A stretch of 64,000 bases of DNA from Bordetella parapertussis. GTDB lineage: Bacteria; Pseudomonadota; Gammaproteobacteria; Burkholderiales; Burkholderiaceae_D. Below the pieces are notes generated by a model. That model was not told where the DNA came from, did not search any database, and saw only the letters and a list, made by a program, of their open reading frames with translations. The DNA lies in contig CAMBFZ010000006.1 of the NCBI GenBank assembly GCA_945866125.1, positions 73,501-137,500 of the forward strand. The letters run 5' to 3'. The translations under genes were made by a program, and so were the position numbers. Shown one piece after another: positions 35,830 to 44,747 of the stretch (positions within the stretch are counted from its first letter, which is position 1; each line of letters starts with the position of its first letter).

Positions 35830-35883
35830 CAGTCATAGTGCTCATGTCGGCGCGCTGTGCATCGTCGCGCAGCCTGCCAGCCA

Positions 35884-36093
35884 TTACCTCTTCAGCTCGC
35901 GGCGTTCTTTGTCATATTGATCGTAAGGAGGCGCCTCGTTGGGAGCAGGGACGCTCCCAGTTGATTTGGCTTTCGTGTTGGCACGAATCCCCTCATAGAC
36001 CGATCGTTCCGTCACCATGCCGCAGGCGCCGAGTAAGGCAAAAAGACAAAGCGCAATAAGAAGCCGCAAGAAGTTTTCGCGTGTGGGCAACAT
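35884..36093 (-). CDS. Small lipoprotein of unknown function
   Basis: 69 residues with a classical lipobox LLGAC (lipidated C24) after a hydrophobic signal. The mature 45 residues are polar with a Pro/Asn/Glu stretch and a charged KERRELKR end. It starts 3 bp after the stop of the hydrolase gene on the same strand, so the pair is an operon. Function unknown. Confidence 0.7.
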   Translation of the reverse strand: MLPTRENFLRLLIALCLFALLGACGMVTERSVYEGIRANTKAKSTGSVPAPNEAPPYDQYDKERRELKR

Positions 36094-36096
36094 TCT

Positions 36097-37047
36097 TTAT
36101 TTGACCAACTCTTCCAAAAATAGTTTGACCGCTTTCCTGGTGGCGATGGTGGCGGCCTCATCGTAGGCAACGGTGGTACCCAGGCTAATGCACGGGTCGT
36201 GATAGTCGAATCGATGTCTGGTTTTGCTATTGATGACGACGCCGTCTGCTTCTTCTTCCAGCGCACAGCCACGCGCTGATTGTGCTTTTTCAAAACGTAC
36301 CGGCTTAGCATACGCTTTCCAGTCATAGACATGGTGTGCGTTAGGGTAGGCAATATGGACTACATCGTAGCCCTTGGTTTTGAGTGTATTGGCATAGGTT
36401 CGGCACGAATCGACCGGCACCCAATTGTCTGCCTCGCCATGAAAGATCCGGATTGGATTGGCGGTGACGAAGTCATCTTGCTGATACTTGACGACGCAGG
36501 TCGGATAGACCGCAATATAGCCGCTAAACTCTTTGCCGGACGCGGGTCCGTGTGATGCCTGAAAACGCTTGAGGGCCGAATACAGCGCCGCTTGTCCACC
36601 TCGTGAGAAACCCATGACAGCGATGCGATTCGCGTCAATCCGCGGGTGCTTCTCTAAAACCTCAAAGCCACGAAAGGCATCCACAATTTGTACAGTGCGG
36701 CCGACCTGTCCCTGATCGGTGACCACATTGCGAATACCACGGCCGGACCAGCTGTCGATGGTGAACGTAGCGATGCCGAGTTGATTGATTTCCTGCTCCC
36801 ACTCATCAAGCTGGCCCGAGGTGCCCCCTGAGCCATGCAACAGAATGACCGCGGCCAACCGGTCGGTGCCTGTTTTGGGGATTCTCAGCAGGCCGGCAAT
36901 GGTGACGACTTGTCCGCTTTTTTCGCCGTTGAGGAATTGTGCGTCAGTGGGCGTGCTGGTTTGAAATGGCACGATCTCGGTGCGCATCATTTGCGCATGG
37001 CCTAAGAGTGGGAGTAGAGCGATCAATAAAAACGACAAGCGTTTCAT
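36097..37047 (-). CDS. Exported alpha/beta hydrolase, dienelactone hydrolase family
   Basis: 316 residues from ATG 37047 with CAAAGGAATGGCC ahead of it. Signal peptide (1-18, GHA-Q). Alpha/beta-hydrolase core: oxyanion VILLHGSGGTSGQLDEWE, nucleophile elbow GFSRGGQAALYS, acid region RIFHGEADNWVPVDSC and catalytic His in YPNAHHVYDW. Periplasmic hydrolase; the substrate is unknown. Two late cysteines could pair. Confidence 0.85.
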   Translation of the reverse strand: MKRLSFLLIALLPLLGHAQMMRTEIVPFQTSTPTDAQFLNGEKSGQVVTIAGLLRIPKTGTDRLAAVILLHGSGGTSGQLDEWEQEINQLGIATFTIDSWSGRGIRNVVTDQGQVGRTVQIVDAFRGFEVLEKHPRIDANRIAVMGFSRGGQAALYSALKRFQASHGPASGKEFSGYIAVYPTCVVKYQQDDFVTANPIRIFHGEADNWVPVDSCRTYANTLKTKGYDVVHIAYPNAHHVYDWKAYAKPVRFEKAQSARGCALEEEADGVVINSKTRHRFDYHDPCISLGTTVAYDEAATIATRKAVKLFLEELVK

Positions 37048-37181
37048 GGCCATTCCTTTGGAATTAAATAAAAATGAAGGCAAGCATGGCAGGATCGTCA
37101 AAGAATGCATTCAACAACAGGAACGCGACCCGATAAAAAAGAGGTTCTAGCGCATCGATGAAAGCTGCAATGCGCATAATT

Positions 37182-38261
37182 TTATGAGGATTCACATCCC
37201 ATCGTCGCGTCGTTTTCAGCTACCCAATGAGGAAGCGCCGCGATTTCGAAGCGCGAGGGCGTCGGTAGTAATCGAGTCAGTGTGAGGCGGATGCGCTGCA
37301 GCTCAGGCATATGCGCGGCGGTCTCGTCACTGGTATCGTTGATACAGAAAAAAAGCAGGTCGCCAAAGCAGTCAGCCAGCTGACGGAATTGCGCATCCGC
37401 GTCATCGTCTCCGCTGCACAGATACATAAAATCTGCCTGCTGTAGCAAAGCGCGGCCTGTTGCCAGCATCCAGCGCGGCACAAGGTCGGGTACGAGCGGC
37501 GGCACTGCCCACGAGCGGAAGACGGTGCTGCGTACCTGATAAAATAATTCTGGCGCCGCACGTTCAAGCTCGAACATCACGCTCTTGAGCATGGGGCGGG
37601 GTGAATGGGCAAAAATGCGTCGGACGTGTTGGTAGTCCGGATCCTGGGCCGATAACCATTGCTGTGAAAGTAGTGAGGCATTGACCAGCGCGCTCTCTAA
37701 GGGCTGGAGGCCATCATAGTCCGGGACCGTTGCGTCTTCTTTGAACACCGCCACGCCTGCAGGCCCAAACCAGATTGCCGGATCAACTGGCGCGCCAAAG
37801 AACACATCGTCGTTAAGGTAAACAAAACGCTCTGACAGACCCGGTATGTGATGCAGGTAAGACTCGATATGGCCCGAATCGAAGACGGGCAACGCGGAGG
37901 CCGGCAGCAGCTCGCGGTGGTTAATGAGCGTCAGGCCGTCTGAGGGCTGCAACCAGGTTGGCGTTTGGCCATCGGTAATAATGTAGATGTGACCGTGCTC
38001 GGGAAAAAATCGTTCGAGTGCACGCAGATTAAAGCGAAGTTCGCCGTTGTCGCGGTAGCGACCTTGTACGTCACCGTAGCGTGCCATCTCATCTTGGGGG
38101 CGGCCCGCCTGGCGCGTTAGTGCTTGACGGCGGCGAGCCTGCCAGATCGGGTCGGCTCCATCGACCCAGAGGTAGACAATATCGATGCGCTCGTCTGCGT
38201 CCGTTGACGCGCCCTGTGTCGCTTGGTCAGTGTCTCCCCACCGGGATCGATCAAGGAACAA
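37182..38261 (-). CDS. Stealth-type capsule polysaccharide phosphotransferase
   Basis: About 359 residues, Stealth family (hexose-1-phosphate transfer to build phosphodiester-linked capsule polymers). Conserved regions: CR1 RIDIVYLWVDGADPIWQAR, CR2 RYRDNGELRFNLRALERFFP...HIYIITDGQTPTWL, CR3 YLHHIPGLSERFVYLNDDVFFG and CR4-like DTSDE late. The start is uncertain. I chose TTG 38261, which just overlaps the stop of the small membrane protein upstream. The open frame continues to a GTG at 38327 but that part lies inside the small gene. No capsule genes or transporters adjoin it. Confidence 0.78.
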   Translation of the reverse strand: MFLDRSRWGDTDQATQGASTDADERIDIVYLWVDGADPIWQARRRQALTRQAGRPQDEMARYGDVQGRYRDNGELRFNLRALERFFPEHGHIYIITDGQTPTWLQPSDGLTLINHRELLPASALPVFDSGHIESYLHHIPGLSERFVYLNDDVFFGAPVDPAIWFGPAGVAVFKEDATVPDYDGLQPLESALVNASLLSQQWLSAQDPDYQHVRRIFAHSPRPMLKSVMFELERAAPELFYQVRSTVFRSWAVPPLVPDLVPRWMLATGRALLQQADFMYLCSGDDDADAQFRQLADCFGDLLFFCINDTSDETAAHMPELQRIRLTLTRLLPTPSRFEIAALPHWVAENDATMGCESS

Positions 38262-38388
38262 GGTTAAGTTTTGACACGAAAAGTGCGCCGAGGGTGATGC
38301 CGGCAAACAATGCGACGAATACACCACCCAGAATCAGGTAGACTTTTTTTGTATTGTTTTTCGCTTTTAAAGCATGATTTTCATTCAT
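38251..38388 (-). CDS. 45-residue single-span membrane protein upstream of the Stealth gene
   Basis: A frame of 45 codons, ATG at 38388 and TGA at 38251-38253. The sequence is a basic N-terminus (about 1-15, KAKNNTKK), a transmembrane helix (VYLILGGVFVALFAGITLGA, residues 16-35) and a short LFVSKLNLVP tail. It overlaps the Stealth frame in another phase and ends right where that protein's likely start lies. It may be a separate small protein, or the N-terminal membrane anchor of the Stealth enzyme cut off by a frameshift. No clear Shine-Dalgarno. Confidence 0.45.
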   Translation of the reverse strand: MNENHALKAKNNTKKVYLILGGVFVALFAGITLGALFVSKLNLVP

Positions 38389-38400
38389 CGCGAGCCCATT

Positions 38401-38428
38401 AAAAGAAAACCACCTTGCGGGTGGCTTT
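38401..38428 (-). terminator. Intrinsic terminator on the minus strand
   Basis: On the minus strand AAAGCCACC pairs with GGTGGTTTT over a CGCAA loop, followed by CTTTT. It lies 13 bp upstream of the small membrane-protein start, so it terminates a minus-strand transcript coming from 38430-38750 or acts as an attenuator in the leader of the Stealth transcript. Confidence 0.6.
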
Positions 38429-38756
38429 AGACATTCATTCGAATTATTCGATGCCGTTTTTGTAAATACTTAATCGGCTATTCGTTAGGCCAACCGCTCT
38501 ACTACTGGTTTTATTAAGTCAAAAGCATCTGATTCGATGCGAGTATAAGCGATCCCATCCTGTCACGTTGGGTGCGGTCCGATGCTACGTACTTTACAAA
38601 TTTGGGTTACCAATGATTTAATAAGCGCCGCTATGTCAAGCCGTTTGCGCGGGCGGTATGATGATGACAATCCTTTATCGGCAAGTACATCGATGTTATT
38701 TTTTGTTAAAGTAATTAAAAACAATCAAAGCAATCTAAGATCATTCACCTCATAAA
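38429..38756. other. Intergenic region without a gene, upstream of BKACE gene
   Basis: 328 bp without a plausible reading frame. It contains an inverted repeat ACTTAAT / ATTAAGT about 50 bp apart (38473-38520) enclosing a GGCCAACC...TGGTT stretch. With the minus-strand terminator at 38401 this could be an untranslated RNA, but no known family is recognised. Confidence 0.35.
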
Positions 38757-39659
38757 ATGACTACTTCCCAATCGCAATCCCAGCCGGTCTGGCTGGAAGT
38801 CGCCTTGAATGGCCCCTGGTCCCGTGCGCGTCAGCCGGGTATTCCGATTAGTGCCGATGAAATCGTAGCCGATGCCTTGGCCTGCGCTGCCGAAGGTGCC
38901 GCTATCATTCATATTCACCCCTATGATCAGGTGAGCGGCCGGCAGCGTGATGATTATGAAATTTATGCACCAATTATTGCGCGCATACGCGAACAGGTTG
39001 ATGTGATTTGCTATGGCACGCTGCCGTTTGCCGGCGACGTTGATGCAGCCGAGCCGCTGACACCTGACAGGCGTTTTTCAGCGGTGGAAAAGCTGGCCCA
39101 AGCGGGCTTACTTGAATGGTCGGTAGTGGACCCCGGGTCGACCAATATCAGTACGCGTTCGGAACTCGCCGCCGGCAAGCAAGGCTTCGTTTATGCCAAC
39201 CCTGAGAGTCATATCCGCTATGGGTTAAGCCTTTGTGAACGTTTTAAGCTTGTGCCGTCTTATGCGATCTATGAACCGGGCTTCATGCGTCTGGGTTCTG
39301 CGTTGCGCGCAGCCTATCCAAATTTGTCTTCGCCGGTTTATCGGTTGATGTTTTCTGATACGTTTACTTTCGGCTTTCCGCCCGAGTCTTGGGCGATCGA
39401 TGCTTACCTCAAGCTGCTGCAGGCCGAGCACCCAGGTGCGCCTTGGATGGTGGCGGGATTGGGTGTGCGTATCGATGCCTTGATCGAAGCGGCGGTAATT
39501 CGGGGAGGACATGTCCGCGTGGGACTGGAAGATTCGCCTATGGGGTGTGACATATCGAATATCAGTCAGGTCCGGGCGGCGCGTTCGCGGATCGAGAAGG
39601 CCGGCGGTAAATTGGCCAGCGCTGCAGACATCCGACGACGTCTGCAAGCTGGTCACTGA
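38757..39659 (+). CDS. BKACE family (DUF849) beta-keto acid cleavage enzyme
   Basis: 300 residues, ATG 38757. BKACE proteins are Zn TIM-barrel enzymes that condense a beta-keto acid with acetyl-CoA to give acetoacetate and a CoA ester. Metal/catalytic features: AAIIHIHPYDQVSGRQRDD (HxH), the VVDPGSTNIS strand, and the late RVGLEDSPMG. The specific substrate of the family varies with the active site and cannot be read here. The neighbouring oxidoreductases are on the other strand and are not clearly linked. Confidence 0.88.
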   Translation: MTTSQSQSQPVWLEVALNGPWSRARQPGIPISADEIVADALACAAEGAAIIHIHPYDQVSGRQRDDYEIYAPIIARIREQVDVICYGTLPFAGDVDAAEPLTPDRRFSAVEKLAQAGLLEWSVVDPGSTNISTRSELAAGKQGFVYANPESHIRYGLSLCERFKLVPSYAIYEPGFMRLGSALRAAYPNLSSPVYRLMFSDTFTFGFPPESWAIDAYLKLLQAEHPGAPWMVAGLGVRIDALIEAAVIRGGHVRVGLEDSPMGCDISNISQVRAARSRIEKAGGKLASAADIRRRLQAGH

Positions 39660-39670
39660 CAGCCTGTCGC

Positions 39671-40588
39671 TTACTGCTTTTCTGGAAACGGGTGCGAGGG
39701 GGATAGCCCGTTTTGTAGCGCGACAAAATCGGCTAGCATCGGGACATAGCGTTGCGCTTCGCCTGCGGCCTCCATGCTCGCGAACGAATTTTTTACCATC
39801 GCCTGAATCGGATGCAGTGCGCCGATTTCATTGGCCAGACTACTCAGATAACGCATGTCTTTGTGTGCGTTGCTGATTGTAAAACGGTGCGCATTGACGT
39901 CGCCGTCCATGGTCCACTTCATGAAGGTATCGTAGAACGGGCTACGCATGCGGCCGGATCCGATGACGGTATGAAACTGCTCGGTGCTCAGCCCCGCTTT
40001 GCGCGAAATGGCCAGCGCTTCAGAAAATAGCGCGGCAAATCCCATCGCGACGAAATTGTTAATTAATTTCATTTTGTGGCCCAAGCCCACCGGGCCCAGA
40101 TGGACGATATTGGCAGCCCACGTTGCCAGCACAGGTTGGATACGTGCAAAGGTGGCCTCGTCTGCACCGACCATCGTATCGAGCGCGCCTGCTTCGGCTT
40201 CGATCGGTGTTCTGCCAAGCGGGGCATCAACAAAATACATGCCGACGCGCTGTGCGGCGTCGGCCATGGCGAGCGTGGAAACCGGATTCGAGGTCGAGCA
40301 GTCAATGATGATCAAGCCAGATTTTTCCGATGCGAGCAGACCGTCTGGTCCGTTCATCATCGCTTCAACCTGTGGTGAACCGGTTACGCACAGATGCACG
40401 ATATCGCACTGCGCAGCGAGTTCTCTGGGTGAGTGTGCCTCGGTGGCGCCAAGTTGTTTGAGGCGTTCAATCGGTTCTCGATTTTTATGGCCCAAGATGA
40501 CCAGTGGATAGCCTTTGGTGACGATATTTTTCGCCATACCGGCACCCATCAGGCCCACTCCGATAAAGCCGATTACAGGTTTTGTCAT
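39671..40588 (-). CDS. NAD(P)-dependent 3-hydroxyisobutyrate dehydrogenase-family oxidoreductase
   Basis: 305 residues. N-terminal Rossmann domain with GFIGVGLMGAGMAKNIVTKG (GxGxxG), the HLCVTGSPQVEAMM strand, then a helical C-terminal domain with the catalytic Lys in GLGHKMKLINNFVAMG (beta-hydroxyacid dehydrogenase signature). The family includes 3-hydroxyisobutyrate, tartronate-semialdehyde and glyoxylate/succinic-semialdehyde reductases; the substrate is undetermined. Cytoplasmic. Confidence 0.88.
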   Translation of the reverse strand: MTKPVIGFIGVGLMGAGMAKNIVTKGYPLVILGHKNREPIERLKQLGATEAHSPRELAAQCDIVHLCVTGSPQVEAMMNGPDGLLASEKSGLIIIDCSTSNPVSTLAMADAAQRVGMYFVDAPLGRTPIEAEAGALDTMVGADEATFARIQPVLATWAANIVHLGPVGLGHKMKLINNFVAMGFAALFSEALAISRKAGLSTEQFHTVIGSGRMRSPFYDTFMKWTMDGDVNAHRFTISNAHKDMRYLSSLANEIGALHPIQAMVKNSFASMEAAGEAQRYVPMLADFVALQNGLSPSHPFPEKQ

Positions 40589-40684
40589 TGTTTATCTCCC
40601 CTCAAAAATGACATCAGAATAATTATTATTTGAATAGTAAAACTTGCCCCTCTGGCGAGGTGCAGTTAGGTTGGTGCTCGTCGC

Positions 40685-41323
40685 CTAGTTGACTTCGGTA
40701 ATAAATTTGTCTCGTGGCCGGCGAACTTTTTTCAGATGTACCAGCCAATCGGCGTCTTCCTGACGGTAGCCCAAAGGCAGGATGGTGACGCTACGCAGGC
40801 CGCGTGCGGGCAAATTCAGAATGGCATCGAGTGCTTTGGCATCAAAGCCTTCCATGGGTGTGCTGTCGACTTCTTCGAAGGCAGCAGCAATCAGTGCTGC
40901 TCCCAAGCCGATATACGCTTGTCGGGCAGCGTGTTGGAAATTCACCTCGGCGCCGCGTTGTGGGTAGCTACCCAAGAGCATGGCGCGGTATTTTTCCCAC
41001 CCTTCGTCTTTCGTGCCGCGTACCTCGTTGGTGAGATCAAACATCATATTGATGCGCTCAGGCGTGTAGTCGTCCCATGCGGCGAAGACTAGTAAGTGCG
41101 AGCAATCCGTGATCTGACCTTGATTCCACGCGATCGGCTTGATTTGATCGCGTACTGCAGCGTTGGTAACGACGATGATCTCGAACGGCTGCAGGCCGCT
41201 TGAGGTGGGTGCCAATCGGGCCGCCTCCAGAATGCGCTCGACTTTGTCGTGCGGTACCGTTTTGGCGGGGTTCATTTTTTTGGTCGCGTAGCGCCAATTA
41301 AGCTTCTCAAGGAGGGTCGACAT
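40685..41323 (-). CDS. Nitroreductase family protein (NfsB-like)
   Basis: 212 residues. FMN-binding nitroreductase fold with RYATKKMNPAK, ARLAPTSSGLQPFEIIVVTN, the LLVFAAWDDYTPERINMMFD insertion and the C-terminal ILPLGYRQEDADWL. NfsB/DrgA-like proteins reduce nitro compounds or quinones with NAD(P)H as a homodimer. The RYATKKMNP start (rather than the SVRxF of other groups) is typical of the NfsB-type proteins sometimes called NAD(P)H-dependent oxidoreductases. Confidence 0.9.
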   Translation of the reverse strand: MSTLLEKLNWRYATKKMNPAKTVPHDKVERILEAARLAPTSSGLQPFEIIVVTNAAVRDQIKPIAWNQGQITDCSHLLVFAAWDDYTPERINMMFDLTNEVRGTKDEGWEKYRAMLLGSYPQRGAEVNFQHAARQAYIGLGAALIAAAFEEVDSTPMEGFDAKALDAILNLPARGLRSVTILPLGYRQEDADWLVHLKKVRRPRDKFITEVN

Positions 41324-41523
41324 TGCTTTCTCTTCGTTGGACGTGCGTGGAAATTTCGAGCCAGTTAAACACGTTTATTTTAGCTTAAGGCTTCACGGTC
41401 CAGACGATGCACTGAACCAGAGGAAAAATTTATTCCTGCTATATTAAGAGCGCGGCTATAAATTTTTTCGAAAGCGCCGATCAAATTATTGTTTATATTA
41501 ATTTTTAGTTACGGGAGTATTTT

Positions 41524-42570
41524 ATGTCTGCCACAGCAAGCTACGCAGCGCAATCTGCAACGACGCCACTCGCACCGCACACAATCACGCGCAGAGATGT
41601 GGGTCCCAAAGACGTGCAGATTGCGATTGAATTTTGCGGGGTATGTCATACCGATATTCATTTTGCTCACAATGATTGGGGGCGTTCGAATTTCCCCGTT
41701 GTTCCCGGCCATGAGATCGTAGGCACCGTCAGCGCGCTTGGTGCAGAGGTGCAGGGCTTGCGTGTTGGTCAGCGTGTTGCGGTTGGTTGTTTTGTCAATT
41801 CCTGTCACACCTGTTCGTCCTGCCGGGCAGATATGGAACAATATTGTTTGAATGGATTGACGGGGACCTACAACGCGCCGAGCAAAGATCCGGGCGGGTT
41901 TACCTATGGCGGCTATTCAAAAAGTATTGTCGTCGACCGCCATTTTGTTTTAACAATGCCAGAAACATTGGATCCGGCGGGTGCGGCACCACTACTCTGC
42001 GCAGGAATCACCACCTACTCGCCGTTGCAGCATTGGGGCATCAAGCCGGGCATGACAGTCGGGATCATCGGATTGGGTGGCCTGGGCCACATGGGTATTA
42101 AGTTCTCTCACGCGATGGGTGCCAAAACAGTGATGATCACCACCTCAGCGCATAAAGCCGCTGATGCTACGCGTCTTGGTGCCGACGCTGTGCTGATCTC
42201 AAGCGACGCTGCTGCTATGGCCGCGATGGCGGGGCAGTTTGATTTTCTGCTCAATACCATTCCGGTTCCGCATGACTTCAATAGCTATATGGGGCTCTTG
42301 AAAGTGGATGGCACGATGTGCATTGTGGGCTCGGTCGGACCTACTGCCGAACTCAATTCACAGCCCTTGATATTTGGCCGCCGGCGCGTAGCTGGTTCGC
42401 TGGTTGGGGGCATCAAGGAAACACAGGAGATGTTGAACTTTTGTGGCGAGCATCAGATCGTTGCCGATATCGAAGTCATTAATATTCAGGATATTAATGC
42501 GGCCTATACCCGCATGCAAAAAAGCGACGTTAAGTATCGATTTGTGATTGATATGACATCGCTGAACTGA
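41524..42570 (+). CDS. Zinc-dependent alcohol dehydrogenase, NADP-type cinnamyl-alcohol family (YahK-like)
   Basis: 348 residues, medium-chain dehydrogenase. Catalytic zinc ligands in FCGVCHTDIHFAHNDWG and VPGHEIVG; structural zinc cysteines in NSCHTCSSCRADMEQYC; coenzyme loop GLGGLGHMGIKFS. YahK-type enzymes reduce aldehydes with NADPH. ATG follows TACGGGAGTATTTT. Its C-terminus (INIQDINAAYTRMQKSDVKYRFVIDM) is the family closing block. Confidence 0.93.
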   Translation: MSATASYAAQSATTPLAPHTITRRDVGPKDVQIAIEFCGVCHTDIHFAHNDWGRSNFPVVPGHEIVGTVSALGAEVQGLRVGQRVAVGCFVNSCHTCSSCRADMEQYCLNGLTGTYNAPSKDPGGFTYGGYSKSIVVDRHFVLTMPETLDPAGAAPLLCAGITTYSPLQHWGIKPGMTVGIIGLGGLGHMGIKFSHAMGAKTVMITTSAHKAADATRLGADAVLISSDAAAMAAMAGQFDFLLNTIPVPHDFNSYMGLLKVDGTMCIVGSVGPTAELNSQPLIFGRRRVAGSLVGGIKETQEMLNFCGEHQIVADIEVINIQDINAAYTRMQKSDVKYRFVIDMTSLN

Positions 42571-42712
42571 GTCTCTTTTTGTGACGCCGGGTTAGATACA
42601 AGGCAGGTAATCGCGGAATGTCGGAAAATTTGATGCATGTCATGTAAATTTAATTTGGAAATAATTATATTCAATGCATGGCATTATTTTCTGACATTGC
42701 GTTGCTGCTCAG

Positions 42713-44137
42713 ATGAAAAAATTCGTACTAAAAAGCGGGACTTACTGGTTTTCCATCACACTAGCTGTGGGCTTGCTGGCGAGTGGTTTTCTGGCCATTG
42801 CTGCTGGCGTACCGGTACAAAAAATCGAGCCTAATGCGGTCTATATGCAGCCGATTGCGGGGTTGAGTCCGGAAGATCTGAAAAAATTTCAGGAAGGCGA
42901 AAAAATATTCCGTACTTCATGGCTGATATTTCCTTCGTTGAAAATTGCAAATTGGGAGTATATGCGGCCACCAGCGATGTTCGCTTGGGGGTTGGGTCCG
43001 ACCTTCATCGCCAATTCCTGCATGGCCTGCCATGTGCAGGCTGGCCATGGGAAAACCATCGAGCAGGCAGGCAACACCGTATTTCAGCAATTGTTGCGGA
43101 TATCTCTTCCCGGCGAAGGGCCGCATGGCGGACCACTGCCACATCCGCATTATGGTGATCAACTCCAGGTCTTTGACAATATCGTCGCCGATCGCAAGCA
43201 GGTTATTCAGGGTGAAGCGAACGTGCTCGTCGATTGGCTCAAGGAGCCCGTGACGCTGCCGGATGGCATAGTCGTCGAACTCCGCAAGCCAACGATCCGG
43301 GTGGAGGGCCTGGCGTTCGGTGCGCTGGGCGATGGTGTGATGACCTCGCTGCGTAATTCCCGTGCGATTTTTGGTTTGGGTTATTTGGAAGCGATCAGCG
43401 AGGAAGACATTCTGACGATTGCAGCGCATCAGAAAACACAAAATTTGAATGGCCGGCCAAATTATGTGCGCGATGATATTGAAGGTAAGACAGTACTGGG
43501 TCGTTTTGGATGGAAGGCAAATCAGCCGAGTGTGCGACAGCAGATCGCGGCAGCCTTTCATGGTGATATGGGTGTGACGACGCCGGTTTACAGCAAACAA
43601 AATTGCCCGCTTGTGCAAACAGATTGTCAGCGCATGCCGCCAGGGGACAAGCTTGAATTGCGTGAGGATGATTTTGATCGCATCAGTTTTTGGGTGGCCT
43701 CGCTTGATGCGCCCGAGTCGCGCGACCAGCGCGCGGATCAGGTCGTGCGTGGTGCTCAGTTATTTGAAAAAGCGCGCTGCGCGCAATGTCATGTACCAGA
43801 GCTGACGACCCGCATCGATGCCGCACATCCTGCCTTGTCAAAGCGTCGGGTGGCAGCGTATACCGATCTGCTGCTGCACGACATGGGCGCAGGTCTTGCT
43901 GATGGCAGGCCAGATTTCAAGGCTGGGCCGCGCGACTGGCGCACGGCGCCGCTGTGGGGTATCGGGCTGTCAAAGCAGGTCAATGGGAGCACGAATCTGC
44001 TGCATGATGGACGTGCCCGTAATGTGATGGAGGCAATTGTCTGGCACGGTGGCGAAGCAGAGCCGGCGCGCGATCTCTTCATGGGTTTTACGAAGTCCCA
44101 GCGTGAGGATCTGATCGCGTTTGTGAATGTTCTTTAG
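42713..44137 (+). CDS. Di-heme cytochrome c oxidoreductase family protein (DUF1111)
   Basis: 474 residues with an N-terminal signal anchor (about 9-30). Two covalent heme motifs: CMACH near residue 103 and CAQCH near residue 356, matching the 'di-heme oxidoreductase / thiol oxidoreductase' DUF1111 family, whose members are periplasmic and not well characterised. Other blocks: VEGLAFGALGDGVMTSLRN, GRFGWKANQPSVRQQIAAAFHGDMG and RTAPLWGIGLS...LLHDGRARNVMEAIVWHGGEA. Starts 142 bp after the alcohol dehydrogenase. Electron partner unknown. Confidence 0.88.
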   Translation: MKKFVLKSGTYWFSITLAVGLLASGFLAIAAGVPVQKIEPNAVYMQPIAGLSPEDLKKFQEGEKIFRTSWLIFPSLKIANWEYMRPPAMFAWGLGPTFIANSCMACHVQAGHGKTIEQAGNTVFQQLLRISLPGEGPHGGPLPHPHYGDQLQVFDNIVADRKQVIQGEANVLVDWLKEPVTLPDGIVVELRKPTIRVEGLAFGALGDGVMTSLRNSRAIFGLGYLEAISEEDILTIAAHQKTQNLNGRPNYVRDDIEGKTVLGRFGWKANQPSVRQQIAAAFHGDMGVTTPVYSKQNCPLVQTDCQRMPPGDKLELREDDFDRISFWVASLDAPESRDQRADQVVRGAQLFEKARCAQCHVPELTTRIDAAHPALSKRRVAAYTDLLLHDMGAGLADGRPDFKAGPRDWRTAPLWGIGLSKQVNGSTNLLHDGRARNVMEAIVWHGGEAEPARDLFMGFTKSQREDLIAFVNVL

Positions 44138-44216
44138 TTCAATTGATTCAGCTCTCCAGGTTGACCTGCGCTGAGATTTATCACGCATCCTTTGCGCCTG
44201 CGTACCGCAGCCACGA

Positions 44217-44639
44217 TCAAAATTCAGGTCTTCCAATGATAGATTTGGTGATGCGGGCCGATGCGACCAGCTTATCTTCAACATAGGCACTGACCTCAAT
44301 GAAGGCTAGCGTTTTCCCGAAGCGTGCGACGTGAGCAGAAAGATTACAACGGGTGCCGGTTGGCACAGGGCGCATCAGCGAGACATGCAGATCGTGGGTG
44401 ACGGCATGCTGTGATGCCTTGAGCAGGGGCACCAGGGCGAGGAATCCGGCTACTTCGAACAGCGTCGACAGCACGCCACCGTGCAACTGCCCACCGAAAG
44501 AGGCAAGCTCTGGCGTGCTAAAGAAATGTAATTGCGCTTTGCCGTCCACCGTGCCGTCATACACGATACCCAGATGTTGGTTTAATGGGATGTCGAGTAC
44601 GGCGCGTTGTCGCGCTAGTATTTCTGTGGGATCGGACAT
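44217..44639 (-). CDS. PaaI-family hotdog thioesterase
   Basis: 140 residues with the hotdog fold: GQLHGGVLSTLFEVAGFLALVPLL (helix with the catalytic acid region), LHVSLMRPVPTGTRCNLSAHVARFG and the final CoA-facing strands. PaaI/YdiI-type thioesterases hydrolyse aryl- or acyl-CoA esters; no CoA-ligase genes adjoin it. Convergent with the di-heme gene. Confidence 0.85.
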   Translation of the reverse strand: MSDPTEILARQRAVLDIPLNQHLGIVYDGTVDGKAQLHFFSTPELASFGGQLHGGVLSTLFEVAGFLALVPLLKASQHAVTHDLHVSLMRPVPTGTRCNLSAHVARFGKTLAFIEVSAYVEDKLVASARITKSIIGRPEF

Positions 44640-44747
44640 TTTTTCTCGTTTTGATTTGGTTGGGCAATATTACGGTCGCCTGGTCATCAAGCTGTTCACT
44701 TCGAAACCACATCAATTGTGATGTCGCGCAAGCTATATCGATTTGAC

